From Ramlibacter cellulosilyticus (GTDB lineage Bacteria > Pseudomonadota > Gammaproteobacteria > Burkholderiales > Burkholderiaceae_C): a DNA stretch of 64,000 bases. Each line of letters begins with the position of its first letter. Positions within the stretch are counted from its first letter, which is position 1. A program made the translations under genes and the position numbers. Location of the stretch: contig NZ_JACORT010000010.1 in the NCBI RefSeq assembly GCF_014297465.1, positions 182,783 through 246,782 on the forward strand, written 5' to 3'. Below the pieces are notes generated by a model. That model was not told the DNA's origin and did not search any database. It saw only the letters and a program-made list of their open reading frames with translations. Of this stretch, positions 44,582-58,500 are shown in pieces.

Positions 44582-44691
44582 AGGGACTAGGGGCGAGGGC
44601 CTAGGGGCTAGGGAAACCGCCTCTGGGCCCATGTCTTGCGTGCGCAGCACGCGGTATCCCCCTCGTCCCTAGCCCCTAGCCCCTAGTCCCT
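44582..44691. repeat. CTAGGG-rich inverted repeat ahead of the permease genes
   Basis: The left arm (44582-44613) is built from CTAGGG-type units such as GGGACTAGGGG and CCTAGGGGCTAGGG. The right arm (44658-44691) is the near-complement, with TCCCTAGCCCC and AGCCCCTAGTCCC. About 44 nt separate them. The whole 140-bp gap between the binding-protein stop and the first permease ATG is occupied by this element, and the permease ATG has no Shine-Dalgarno sequence. It looks like a REP-type insertion inside the operon. Confidence 0.75.
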
Positions 44692-44698
44692 TTCCCCC

Positions 44699-45562
44699 AT
44701 GGACTTCGCCAACTTCCTGATCCAGCTCCTCAACAGCGTCCAGTACGGCCTGCTGCTGTTCATGCTCGCCGCCGGCCTCACGCTGATCTTCGGGATCATG
44801 GGCGTGGTGAACCTGGCGCACGGCAGCTTCTACATGCTGGGGGCCTACCTCGCGTGGTCGCTCGCCGCCAAGACGGGCAGCCTCGCGCTCGCCATCGTGC
44901 TGGGCACCGTGCTGTCGGTGGCGTTCGGCCTCGTGCTGGAACGCATCCTGTTCCGCCACTTCTACCGCCGCGACCACCTCGACCAGGTGCTCCTCACCTT
45001 CGGCCTGATCTACATCTTCGAGGAAATGCGTTCCATCCTCTGGGGCGACGACGTGCACGGCGTGCCCATCCCGGCGGTGCTCTCCGCGTCGCTGCCGCTC
45101 ACCGACACCCTCTCCTATCCCGTGTACCGCCTGTTCATGTCGGGGCTGTGCGTCCTGCTCGCGATCGGGCTGTACCTGCTGATCTCGAAGACCCGCCTGG
45201 GCATGAAGATCCGCGCGGGTGCCTTCAACCACGAGATGACCGAAGCGCTCGGCGTCAACGTCAAGCTGATCCACGCCGTGGTCTTCGCGCTGGGCGTGGG
45301 CCTCGCCAGCATCGCCGGCATGATCGCCTCGCCGATCTCCAGCGTGTACCCGAACATGGGCTCGCAGGTGCTGATCATGTGCTTCGTGGTCGTCGTGATC
45401 GGCGGCATCGGCTCCGTGCGCGGCGCGCTGATCTCCGCGCTGCTGGTCGGCCTGGTGGACACCTTCGGCAAGGTGCTGCTGCCGCAGGTCGCGGGCATGC
45501 TGGTGTACATGCTGATGGCCGCCGTGCTGCTGTGGAAACCGGAAGGGCTGTTCAAGCAATGA
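44699..45562 (+). CDS. ABC transporter permease, LivH type
   Basis: The 287-residue inner-membrane protein has about eight hydrophobic segments and the LivH-family opening 'LLNSVQYGLLLFMLAAGLTLIFGIMGVVNLAHGS', seen here in the order N-terminal helix, 'GLTLIFG', 'NLAHG'. It would form half of the channel with the next gene. Its stop overlaps the next ATG (ATGA at 45559). There is no ribosome-binding site in front of it, only pyrimidine-rich DNA from the inverted repeat. Confidence 0.92.
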   Translation: MDFANFLIQLLNSVQYGLLLFMLAAGLTLIFGIMGVVNLAHGSFYMLGAYLAWSLAAKTGSLALAIVLGTVLSVAFGLVLERILFRHFYRRDHLDQVLLTFGLIYIFEEMRSILWGDDVHGVPIPAVLSASLPLTDTLSYPVYRLFMSGLCVLLAIGLYLLISKTRLGMKIRAGAFNHEMTEALGVNVKLIHAVVFALGVGLASIAGMIASPISSVYPNMGSQVLIMCFVVVVIGGIGSVRGALISALLVGLVDTFGKVLLPQVAGMLVYMLMAAVLLWKPEGLFKQ

Positions 45563-46547
45563 GCGTCGCCCAGGCCCACCTCGAGACGCTGCCGCGCGGC
45601 CTGCAGGTCGCGCTGCTGCTCGGGCTCATCGCCCTGCTCGCGTTCCCCTTCTTCGGCACCGACTTCTACACGCAGATGGTCGCGCGGATGATGATCCTCG
45701 CCATCTTCGCCATGAGCCTCGACCTGCTGCAGGGCGTCACCGGCCTCGTGTCGCTGGGGCATGCCGCCTACTTCGGCCTCGCGGGTTATGCGCTCGCCTT
45801 CGTGTCGCCGCCGGACACGCCGGCCAGCCTGTGGTGGACGCTTCCCGTCGCCGTGGCCGCCGCCGGCCTCGCCGCGCTGGTGATCGGCTTCTTCGTCGTC
45901 CGCACGAAGGGCATCTACTTCATCATGGTCACCATGGCCTTCGCGCAGATGGTGTTCTACCTGTTCTTCGACAACAAGGCGCTGGGCGGCTCCGACGGCA
46001 TCTACATCAACTTCAAGCCCTCGGCCGGCCTGTTCGACCTGGAGGACAAGCGCGTCTTCTACTACTTCACGCTGGCGATGCTGGTGCTGGCGTACCTGTT
46101 CCTGCGCCGGCTGCTGTTCAGCCCGTTCGGTCGCGCGCTGGCGGGCATCCGCGTCAACGAGCACCGCATGCGCGCGATGGGCTTCGGCACCTTCGGCTAC
46201 AAGCTCGCCGCATTCACGCTCGCGGGCGCGCTGGCGGGCCTCGCCGGCTACCTGTGGGGGGCGCAGACCGGCTTCGTGAACCCCGAGCTCATGGGCTTCC
46301 ACATGAGCGCGCACGCCATCATGATGGTGATCCTCGGCGGCATGGGCAACTTCGCCGGCGCCATCGTCGGCGCGTTCGCCTTCGAATGGCTGCTGCACGA
46401 GTTCAAGGACCTGCCCGCGATCGGCAGCTTCAACACCGGCAAGCACTGGCAGCTCTGGATGGGCCTGTTCATCGTGCTGGTGGTGGCGTTCGCGCCGCGC
46501 GGCCTGCTCGGCCTGCTCGAACGCGTGTTGCGCAGGAAGGGCCCGCA

Positions 46548-46551
<4 letters not shown>
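45559..46551 (+). CDS. ABC transporter permease, LivM type
   Basis: The 330-residue inner-membrane protein has the LivM hallmarks 'LDLLQGVTGLVSLGHAAYFGLAGY', present in residues about 53-75, and 'GFHMSAHAIMMVILGGMGNFAGAIVGA' near the C-terminus. It pairs with the LivH-type permease. The start is the ATG at 45559, inside the previous stop; the frame is open further upstream but that part is a shadow of the previous gene. It overlaps the following ATPase by 4 nt. Confidence 0.92.
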
Positions 46552-47295
<744 letters not shown>

Positions 47296-47303
<8 letters not shown>

Positions 47304-48009
47304 CCGGCTGATTTCTGCGCGCGGGTTGCAGACGTACTACGGCGCGAGCCACATCCTGCGCGGCGTCGACTTCCACGTCGACCGCGGCGAGACCATCGGC
47401 CTCATGGGCCGCAACGGCATGGGCAAGAGCACGCTGCTGAAGTCGCTGATGGGCCTCGTGCGGCCGCGCGCGGGCACCGTCGAAGTGATGGGCCGCGCGA
47501 CGGTGGGACGTCCCTCCTACGAAGTGGCCCAGCTCGGCGTCGCCTACGTGCCGGAAGGCCGCGGCATCTTCGGCAACCTGAGCGTCAAGGAAAACCTCGT
47601 GATGGCCGCGCGGCCCGGCACGCGCGGCCAGCGCGACTGGACGTACGAGCGCGTGCTCGAGACCTTCCCGCGGCTGAGGGAACGCCTGGGCCACGGCGGC
47701 CAGCAGCTGTCCGGCGGCGAGCAGCAGATGCTGACCATCGGGCGCGCGCTGATGACCAATCCCGACGTGCTCATCCTGGACGAGGCCACGGAAGGCCTCG
47801 CGCCCCTGATCGCGCGCGAGATCTGGCGCATCTGCGCGCTCGTGCGCGAAAGCGGCATCTCGAGCGTGATCGTCGACAAGGCGTGGCGCCACGTCACGCA
47901 GGTCACGGACCGCAACGTCATCCTCGTCAAGGGCGAGGTGGTGTACGAGGGCAGCTCTGCCGAGCTGCGCGCGCGGCCCGAACTGCTCGAGCAGCACCTC
48001 GGCGTCTGA
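47296..48009 (+). CDS. ABC transporter ATP-binding protein, LivF type
   Basis: The 237-residue ATPase has Walker A GRNGMGKST, 'YVPEGRGIFGNLSVKENL' (LivF-type Q-loop region), signature LSGGEQQM and Walker B 'VLILDEATEGL'. The switch region reads 'VDKAWRHV' instead of the usual 'VEQN', a variant I associate with aromatic-acid transporters. It is the last gene of the transporter group; a hairpin follows its stop. Confidence 0.92.
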
Positions 48010-48011
48010 GT

Positions 48012-48031
48012 CCCGCCGGTCGGCTGGCGGG
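48012..48031 (+). terminator. hairpin after the transporter operon
   Basis: CCCGCC (48012-48017) and GGCGGG (48026-48031) form a 6-bp stem with an 8-nt loop, 2 nt after the LivF-type stop. There is no T-run, so it may be a weak or Rho-aided terminator. Confidence 0.4.
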
Positions 48032-48048
48032 TCCGCGCCTCCGCTTGC

Positions 48049-48064
48049 CTTGACGAGCGTCAAG
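48049..48064. promoter_or_regulatory. perfect palindrome with FNR/DNR-type spacing upstream of glgB
   Basis: CTTGACG-AG-CGTCAAG is perfectly symmetric. Read as TTGAC-N4-GTCAA it has the spacing of CRP/FNR-family sites (FNR consensus TTGAT-N4-ATCAA). It lies about 230 bp before the glgB start and 40 bp after the transporter stop. Oxygen or redox control of the glycogen operon is a hypothesis. Confidence 0.4.
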
Positions 48065-48204
48065 ATCTGCCGTCTTGATCGGCACAGGATCGGCGGCTCG
48101 TCCATTCGAGGAGCCCTGCATGAGACAGCTCGTCGTCGGCCCCCGCGCATCCCTTCGTCAGTGCAGTCCGGACGGTGGCGTGACCGCCCGTGGCCTGTGA
48201 ACGT

Positions 48205-48220
48205 GTAGGTTCCCACCTAC
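48205..48220. promoter_or_regulatory. GTAGGT/ACCTAC inverted repeat upstream of glgB
   Basis: A 6-bp perfect inverted repeat with a 4-nt loop (TCCC) lies 75 bp before the chosen glgB ATG. The decamer CTTGATCGGC occurs twice nearby, around 48074 and 48224. The region 48010-48294 (285 bp) otherwise holds no gene that I can support. The palindrome could be an operator or a leader hairpin. Confidence 0.35.
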
Positions 48221-48294
48221 GCCGCTTGATCGGCGCATCCTTCACGCCGCGCCGGGCAGCGCCAACAGAATGGCCCGTCACAACGACGAAGGCC

Positions 48295-50230
<1,936 letters not shown>

Positions 50231-50244
<14 letters not shown>

Positions 50245-51528
50245 AAACGTCCTGGCCTTCGTCATGGCCGGCGGTGAAGGCTCGCGCCTGCACCCGCTGA
50301 CGGCCAACCGCTGCAAGCCGGCGGTGCCGTTCAACGGCAAGCACCGCATCGTGGACTTCGTCCTGTCGAACCTGGTGAACTCGGAGATCTACGCGACCTA
50401 CCTGCTCGTGCAGTACAAGTCGCAGTCGCTGATCGAGCACGTGCGGCAGTCGTGGACCATGGCGCGCTTCATCCCGCAGCACTTCATCACGGTGGTGCCG
50501 CCGCAGATGCGGCACGGTCCCGCGTGGTTCCAGGGCACGGCCGACGCCGTCTACCAGAACATCCACCTGATCGAGAGCATGCAGCCCGACATCGTGGCGG
50601 TGTTCGGCGCGGACCACATCTACCGCATGGACGTGCGGCAGATGATCGACTTCCACGTGAAGAGCAATGCGCACGCGAGCGTGGCGACCATTCCCGTGGA
50701 CCTGCGCGAGTGCGACCAGTTCGGCATCGTCGACATCGACGACGAGCACCGCATCGTGGACTTCAAGGAGAAGCCGCGTTCCGCCAAGCCGATGCCCGGC
50801 AGCCGCAACCAGGCGCTGGCCTCCATGGGCAACTACATCTTCAACGCCGACGTGCTGCTGCAGCAGCTCAAGCGCATGCACGAGAGCGGCGAGACCGACT
50901 TCGGCAAGCACATCCTGCCGTCGATGGTGAAGACCCACAAGCTGGTGGCCTACGACTTCGCCACCAACACCATTCCCGGCACCGAGCCTTACGAGGAACA
51001 CGCCTACTGGCGCGACGTCGGCACCATCGACGCGTACTTCCAGGCCCACTTCGACACGCTCGGCGCGCAGCCCAGGTTCCGCATGACCAACCGGCACTGG
51101 CCCATCTACGCCAGCCCGGACCAGGCGGAATCGGCGCAGATCGAGAACGGCGTGATCAATCGCTCCGTGGTCGGCTCCGGCAGCATCGTCGACGGTGCCA
51201 CGCTGGACCATGCGATGCTGCGCCGCTCCGTGCTGGTGGAGCGCGGCGCGCACCTGGAGCACTGCATCATCATGGAGCGCTCGCGCATCGGCCGCGGCGC
51301 GCAGGTGCGCCGCTGCATCATCGACCAGGACAACGACATCCCGCCGGACGTGCGCATCGGCTACGACCTGGAGCAGGACCGCAAGCGCTTCCACGTCACG
51401 CCTTCGGGCATCGTCGTGGTGCCCGCGGGCTCCTTCCCGGCGCGCAAGAACGCCACCTCGCCCTTCCTCGCGCCGATGAACGAGGAGTCCTGCCTGGGCG
51501 AGGCCGCGCCACGGATGGAGGTGCTTGC

Positions 51529-51532
<4 letters not shown>
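50231..51532 (+). CDS. glgC: glucose-1-phosphate adenylyltransferase (ADP-glucose pyrophosphorylase)
   Basis: GlgC makes ADP-glucose from glucose-1-phosphate and ATP, the committed and allosterically controlled step of glycogen synthesis. The 433-residue protein has the nucleotide-binding motif '[19 protein letters not shown]', 'FQGTADAV', '[10 protein letters not shown]', 'FKEKP' (glucose-1-P lysine region), and a C-terminal left-handed beta-helix with hexapeptide-type repeats ('[20 protein letters not shown]'). A GGGAG site is 6 nt before ATG 50231; a TTG at 50210 is less likely. It overlaps glgB by 14 nt and glgX by 4 nt. Confidence 0.96.
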
Positions 51533-53712
<2,180 letters not shown>

Positions 53713-53716
53713 TCAG

Positions 53717-55540
53717 TTGCGCTGCCAGCATGACATGCCGTTCGGCGCCCGCCTGCGAGACGGCGGGGGCGTGGACTTCCGCCTCTGGGCACCCGGCGCC
53801 CGCCAGGTGGAGCTCGCCATCGAGACGCCAGGCGGCTCGCCCGAGCTGCATCCCGCCGAGGCCGACGCGCAAGGGATGTGGGAATGCATGGTGCCGCACG
53901 CGGCCGCCGGCACCTTGTACCGGTGGAAGATCGACGGGAACCTGCTCGTCCCCGATCCGGCTTCGCGGCACAACCCCGCAGGCCCGCACGGTCCCAGCGC
54001 GGTGGTGGACCCGCGCCAGTTCGAGTGGGATCCCGCGTGGAGCGGCAGGCCCTGGCCGGAGACGGTGCTGTACGAACTGCACGTGGGCACCTTCACGCCC
54101 GAAGGCACCTTCGCGGCCGCCGCGGAGCGCCTGCAGGGACTGGTGGACACCGGCGTCACCGCCGTGGAACTCATGCCGGTGGCCAATTTCGCCGGGCGCT
54201 TCGGCTGGGGCTACGACGGCGTGCTGCCCTACGCGCCGCACCACGCCTACGGCACGCCGGACGACCTGAAGCGCCTCGTGCAGCGGGCGCACCGCCTGGG
54301 CCTGATGGTCTTCCTCGACGTGGTCTACAACCACTTCGGTCCCGACGGCAACTACCTGCACGCGTATGCGCCGCCCTTCTTCTCGCAGACGAAGAACAGC
54401 CCCTGGGGTGCCGCGATCAACTTCGACGGTCCGGGCAGCGGTCCCGTGCGCGAGTTCTTCATCCACAACGCCGTGTACTGGATCCAGGAGTACCGCTTCG
54501 ACGGGCTGCGCCTCGACGCGGTGCACGCGATCAGCGACGACAGCCCCGTGCACGTGCTGCAGGAACTGTCGGAGCGCGTGCGCACCGCCGCGCACGGCCG
54601 CCACGTGCACCTGGTGCTGGAGAACGAGGACAACGGTTACCGCCACCTCGCCCCCTCCCCCATGCACGGCTACTACGACGGCCAGTGGAACGACGACTTC
54701 CACCACGTCGTGCACGTGGCCATGACGGGCGAGACGCAGCGCTACTACCACGACTACGGCGCGTCCACCATGGACCTGCTGGCCCGCTGCCTCACGCACG
54801 GGATGATCTTCGAAGGCGCCAAGCGCAAGGAAGGCGGCGCGCGGCAGGTGATCGAGGCCGCGCCGGCGCAACCGCTCTCCGCGCTCGTGAACTTCGCGCA
54901 CAACCACGACCAGGTGGGCAACCGTGCGCGCGGCGAGCGCCTGAGCGAGCTCGTTCCCGCCGAAGCCCGGCGCCTGCCCACGCTGCTCGCGCTGCTGACG
55001 CCCGCCATTCCGATGCTGTTTTTCGGCGAGGAATGGGGCGCGCCCGAGCCCTTCCTCTACTTCGCGGACTGGGAAGGCGAGTTGCGCGAGGCCGTGCGCG
55101 CAGGCCGCAAGCGCGAGTTCGGCCACGGGGACGCGCACGACCTGCCCGATCCTTGCAGCGAGCAGACTTTCGCCCGCAGCCGCCCCGACCCGGCTCGCGC
55201 CAAGGAGCACGACCACGCCGCATGGCTCGCCGACGTGAAGGCCGCACTCGCCGCGCGCCGCAAGTGGATCACGCCGCGCCAGGCGCAGCTGCTCACCGGC
55301 CGCCACAGCGCGCAGCGCGTGGGCGAGCGCGGCCTCTCCGTCCAGTGGCGCTACGAGGACGGAAAGATGCTCTGCCTCGAACTGAACCTCGGCGAGGAGC
55401 CGCTGCAGGTCGAGCCGCAGCACCTCGGGCCCGTGGAAGCGGAAGCCGTCTTCAGCCACCGCGTCCCGGCCGGTGCGCCCCGCGGCACCTGGCCGCCCTA
55501 CAGCGCGCGCTGGACGCTGGGCGAGGAGATCACGCTATGA
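53717..55540 (+). CDS. treZ: malto-oligosyltrehalose trehalohydrolase
   Basis: TreZ releases trehalose from maltooligosyl-trehalose made by TreY. The 607-residue protein has 'GVDFRLWAPGARQVEL' (CBM48-like) and a GH13 barrel. Catalytic residues: D267 in 'DGLRLDAVHAI', E302 in 'LVLENEDN' and D398 in 'FAHNHDQVGNR', the last being a TreZ signature. I use the TTG at 53717, since GAGGAG (overlapping the end of glgX) lies 7 nt upstream; an in-frame ATG at 53735 has no such site. It is 4 nt after glgX and overlaps the next gene as ATGA. Confidence 0.95.
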   Translation: MRCQHDMPFGARLRDGGGVDFRLWAPGARQVELAIETPGGSPELHPAEADAQGMWECMVPHAAAGTLYRWKIDGNLLVPDPASRHNPAGPHGPSAVVDPRQFEWDPAWSGRPWPETVLYELHVGTFTPEGTFAAAAERLQGLVDTGVTAVELMPVANFAGRFGWGYDGVLPYAPHHAYGTPDDLKRLVQRAHRLGLMVFLDVVYNHFGPDGNYLHAYAPPFFSQTKNSPWGAAINFDGPGSGPVREFFIHNAVYWIQEYRFDGLRLDAVHAISDDSPVHVLQELSERVRTAAHGRHVHLVLENEDNGYRHLAPSPMHGYYDGQWNDDFHHVVHVAMTGETQRYYHDYGASTMDLLARCLTHGMIFEGAKRKEGGARQVIEAAPAQPLSALVNFAHNHDQVGNRARGERLSELVPAEARRLPTLLALLTPAIPMLFFGEEWGAPEPFLYFADWEGELREAVRAGRKREFGHGDAHDLPDPCSEQTFARSRPDPARAKEHDHAAWLADVKAALAARRKWITPRQAQLLTGRHSAQRVGERGLSVQWRYEDGKMLCLELNLGEEPLQVEPQHLGPVEAEAVFSHRVPAGAPRGTWPPYSARWTLGEEITL

Positions 55541-58500
55541 ACTCCCCGGCGGACCACCCTGCGATCTCGCTGGCGGAGCGGGCGCGGGCCCTCGGCGTCG
55601 CGGACCGCTACCACGGCTTCTGGGGCAAGGAGGAAACCGTCCCCGAAACGGTGCTGCAGCAGGCCATCGCCGCGATGGCCGGCGACGGCCGCGAGCCTGT
55701 GGCGCAGCACCTCGGGCTGCCGCCCGTGCACGTCGTGCGCGAAGGCGAGGCACGCGACCTGCGCTGGACGAGCCACGAAAGCACGCCGGCACGCTGGACC
55801 TTGAGCACCGACGACGCCGGCACCAGCGTCGCCTCCGGCGAACTGCAGCGCAGCTACCAGGAAGCGCGCATCGCCCTGCCCGCTGGCCTGGCCGCCGGCT
55901 ATTACCGCATCGCGCTCGAGGGGGCGCCGGCCGGCGAGCACTGCCGCCTGGTCGTCGCTCCGGCGCACTGCTACGTCGCGCCCGGCCTGCAGCAGGGCGA
56001 GCGCTGGTGGGGCTGCACCATCCAGCTGTATGCGCTGCGCTCCTCGCGCAACTGGGGCGTCGGCGATTTCGGCGACCTGCGCCGCCTGTGCGATGCCGCC
56101 GCCCACCAGGGGGCGTCCTTCATAGGGCTCAGCCCCTTGCACGCCCTGTTCCCGCACAACCCGGCGACGGCGAGCCCGTACAGCCCGTCCAGCCGCAAGG
56201 CGCTGAACCCGATCTACCTCGACGTGCAGGCGCTCGTGGACCTCAGCGGCTGCGAGGAAGCGCAGCAGAAGGTGCAGTCCGAGCCTTTCCAGGAGAAGCT
56301 GCACGCGCTGCGCGAAGCGGAGATGGTCGACTACGAGGGCGTGGCGCGGGCCAAGGAGGAAGTGCTCCGCATCCTCTGGCGCCACTTCGAACGCCACGAA
56401 CTGGACAAGGACCGCTCGCGCGGCGCGCACTTCCTGGCCTACATGCGCGAGCGCGAGCACTCGATCGGCCGGCACGCGCTGTTCGAGGCATTGCAGGACC
56501 ACCTGTACGCGCAGGACCCGGCCGTCTGGGGCTGGCCCGCGTGGCCCGAGGAATACCGTGACGTGGACGGCCCCGCCGTGCGCGCCTTCCAGCAGCAGCA
56601 CGTCTCCGACGTGCGCTTCCGCTTCTGGCTGCAATGGCTGGCCGAGGTGCAGCTGGAGTCCTGCCAGCGCTATGCGCGCACGCGCGGCATGGGCATCGGC
56701 CTGTACTGCGACCTCGCGGTGGGGGTCAACGGCGGCGGCGCCGAGACCTGGATGGAGCACGAGCTGTTCGCCCTCGGCATGCATGCGGGCGCGCCCCCCG
56801 ACCCGCTCGCTCCCAAGGGGCAGGACTGGGGCCTGCCGCCCTGGAGCCCGCAGCGGCTGAAGGAAGCCCGCTACCAGCCCTTCATCGACACGCTGCGCGC
56901 CAACATGCGCCACAGCGGCGCCTTGCGCCTGGACCACGTGATGGCGCTGATGCGCCTGTTCTGGACCGGTCCGGACGGCGGCACCTACGTCGAATACCCG
57001 CTCGAGGACCTGATGGCGGTGCTCGCGCTCGAAAGCCAGCGCCACCAGTGCATGGTGATCGGCGAGGACCTCGGCAACGTGGCGCCGCGCATGCGCGAGG
57101 CGATGCAGGCCGGCAACCTGCTGTCCTACCGCCCGCTGCTGTTCGAGCGCGAGGAGGACGGCGGCTTCAAGCGGCCGGCGCACTGGCAGCCCAAGGCGCT
57201 CGCCGTGGTCAGCACGCACGACCTGCCGACGCTGCGCGGCTTCTGGCTGGGCGAGGACATCGAGCTGTCGGAGAAGCTGCACCTCTACCCCGACGCCGCC
57301 GCACACGAGAACCAGGTCCTCAGCCGCGCGCAGGACCGCGCGCGCCTGCTGCTCGCCCTGCAGCGCGAGGACCTGCTGCCCGAGGGCAGCAGCGTGCAGC
57401 CGACCTCGCTGCCCGACGCGACGCCGGCGTTCGTCGACGCGGTGTACGCCTTCCTCGCGCGCACGCCGTGCTGGCTCGTCGGCGTGCAGCTGGAAGACGT
57501 CACCGGACAGCTGCTGCAGGTGAACGTGCCCGGCACCACCGAGGACCGCTTCCCCAACTGGCGGCGCAAGCTGTCGGTGACCGTCGAAGGCCTGGCGAGC
57601 GACGCGCGCTGGGCCTCGCTGGCGGCGGTGCTGCGCGCGGAGCGCAGCGGCCCGTCGCCGCTGGAGACCGCGCCGCTCGAACTCCCCGCGCTCGAGACGG
57701 CCAGCGTGCCGTGCGGCACCTACCGCGTGCAGTTCCACAAGGGCTTCACCTTCGAGGACGCCGCGCAGGCGCTGCCCTACCTCCAGGCGCTGGGCGCCAG
57801 CCACCTGTACAGCTCGCCCTACCTGCGCGCGCGGCCCGGCAGCACGCACGGCTACGACATCATCGACCACGGCCAGCTCAACCCCGAGGTGGGCGACGAG
57901 CTCGCGCATGCACGCATGTGCCAGGCGCTGCGCCGCAACGGCATGGGGCAGATCCTCGACATCGTCCCGAACCACATGGGCGTGCTGGAGGCGGACAACG
58001 CCTGGTGGCTCGACGTGCTGGAACACGGGCGCGCTTCGAGCCATGCCGAGACCTTCGACATCGAGTGGAACCCGGCGCAGCCGGAGATGGCCGGCCGCGT
58101 GCTGCTGCCGGTGCTGGGCGATCATTTCGGCAAGGTGCTCGAAGCGGGCGAGATCCAGCTGTACTTCGAGGCCGAGGCGGGCGAGTTCGGCCTGCGCTAC
58201 TGGGACCACCGCTTCCCCATCGACCCGAGCAGCTATCCGGAGATCCTGTCCGCCCTGCCCGCGCCGCCTGCGCGCGACGACAGCGAAGGCGACAGCCACG
58301 CCGTGGTCGCCTCGCTGCTGGACGCCTTCGGGCGCCTGCCTTCGCGCGACGATCCCGACGAAGACCAGCGCCGTGCCCGCGTGCGCGACGCCGCCGTGTA
58401 CAAGCGGCAACTCGCGCGCCTCGCCTCGCACCACGAGTGGCTGGCGCGCTGGATCGAGGCCTGCGTGCAGCGCCTCAACGGGCAGGCGGGCGAGCCGGAC

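Noticed and set aside
48190..48294. Upstream extension of glgB to GTG 48190
   Set aside because: The extra 35 residues are not part of the branching-enzyme family and contain the GTAGGT palindrome region.
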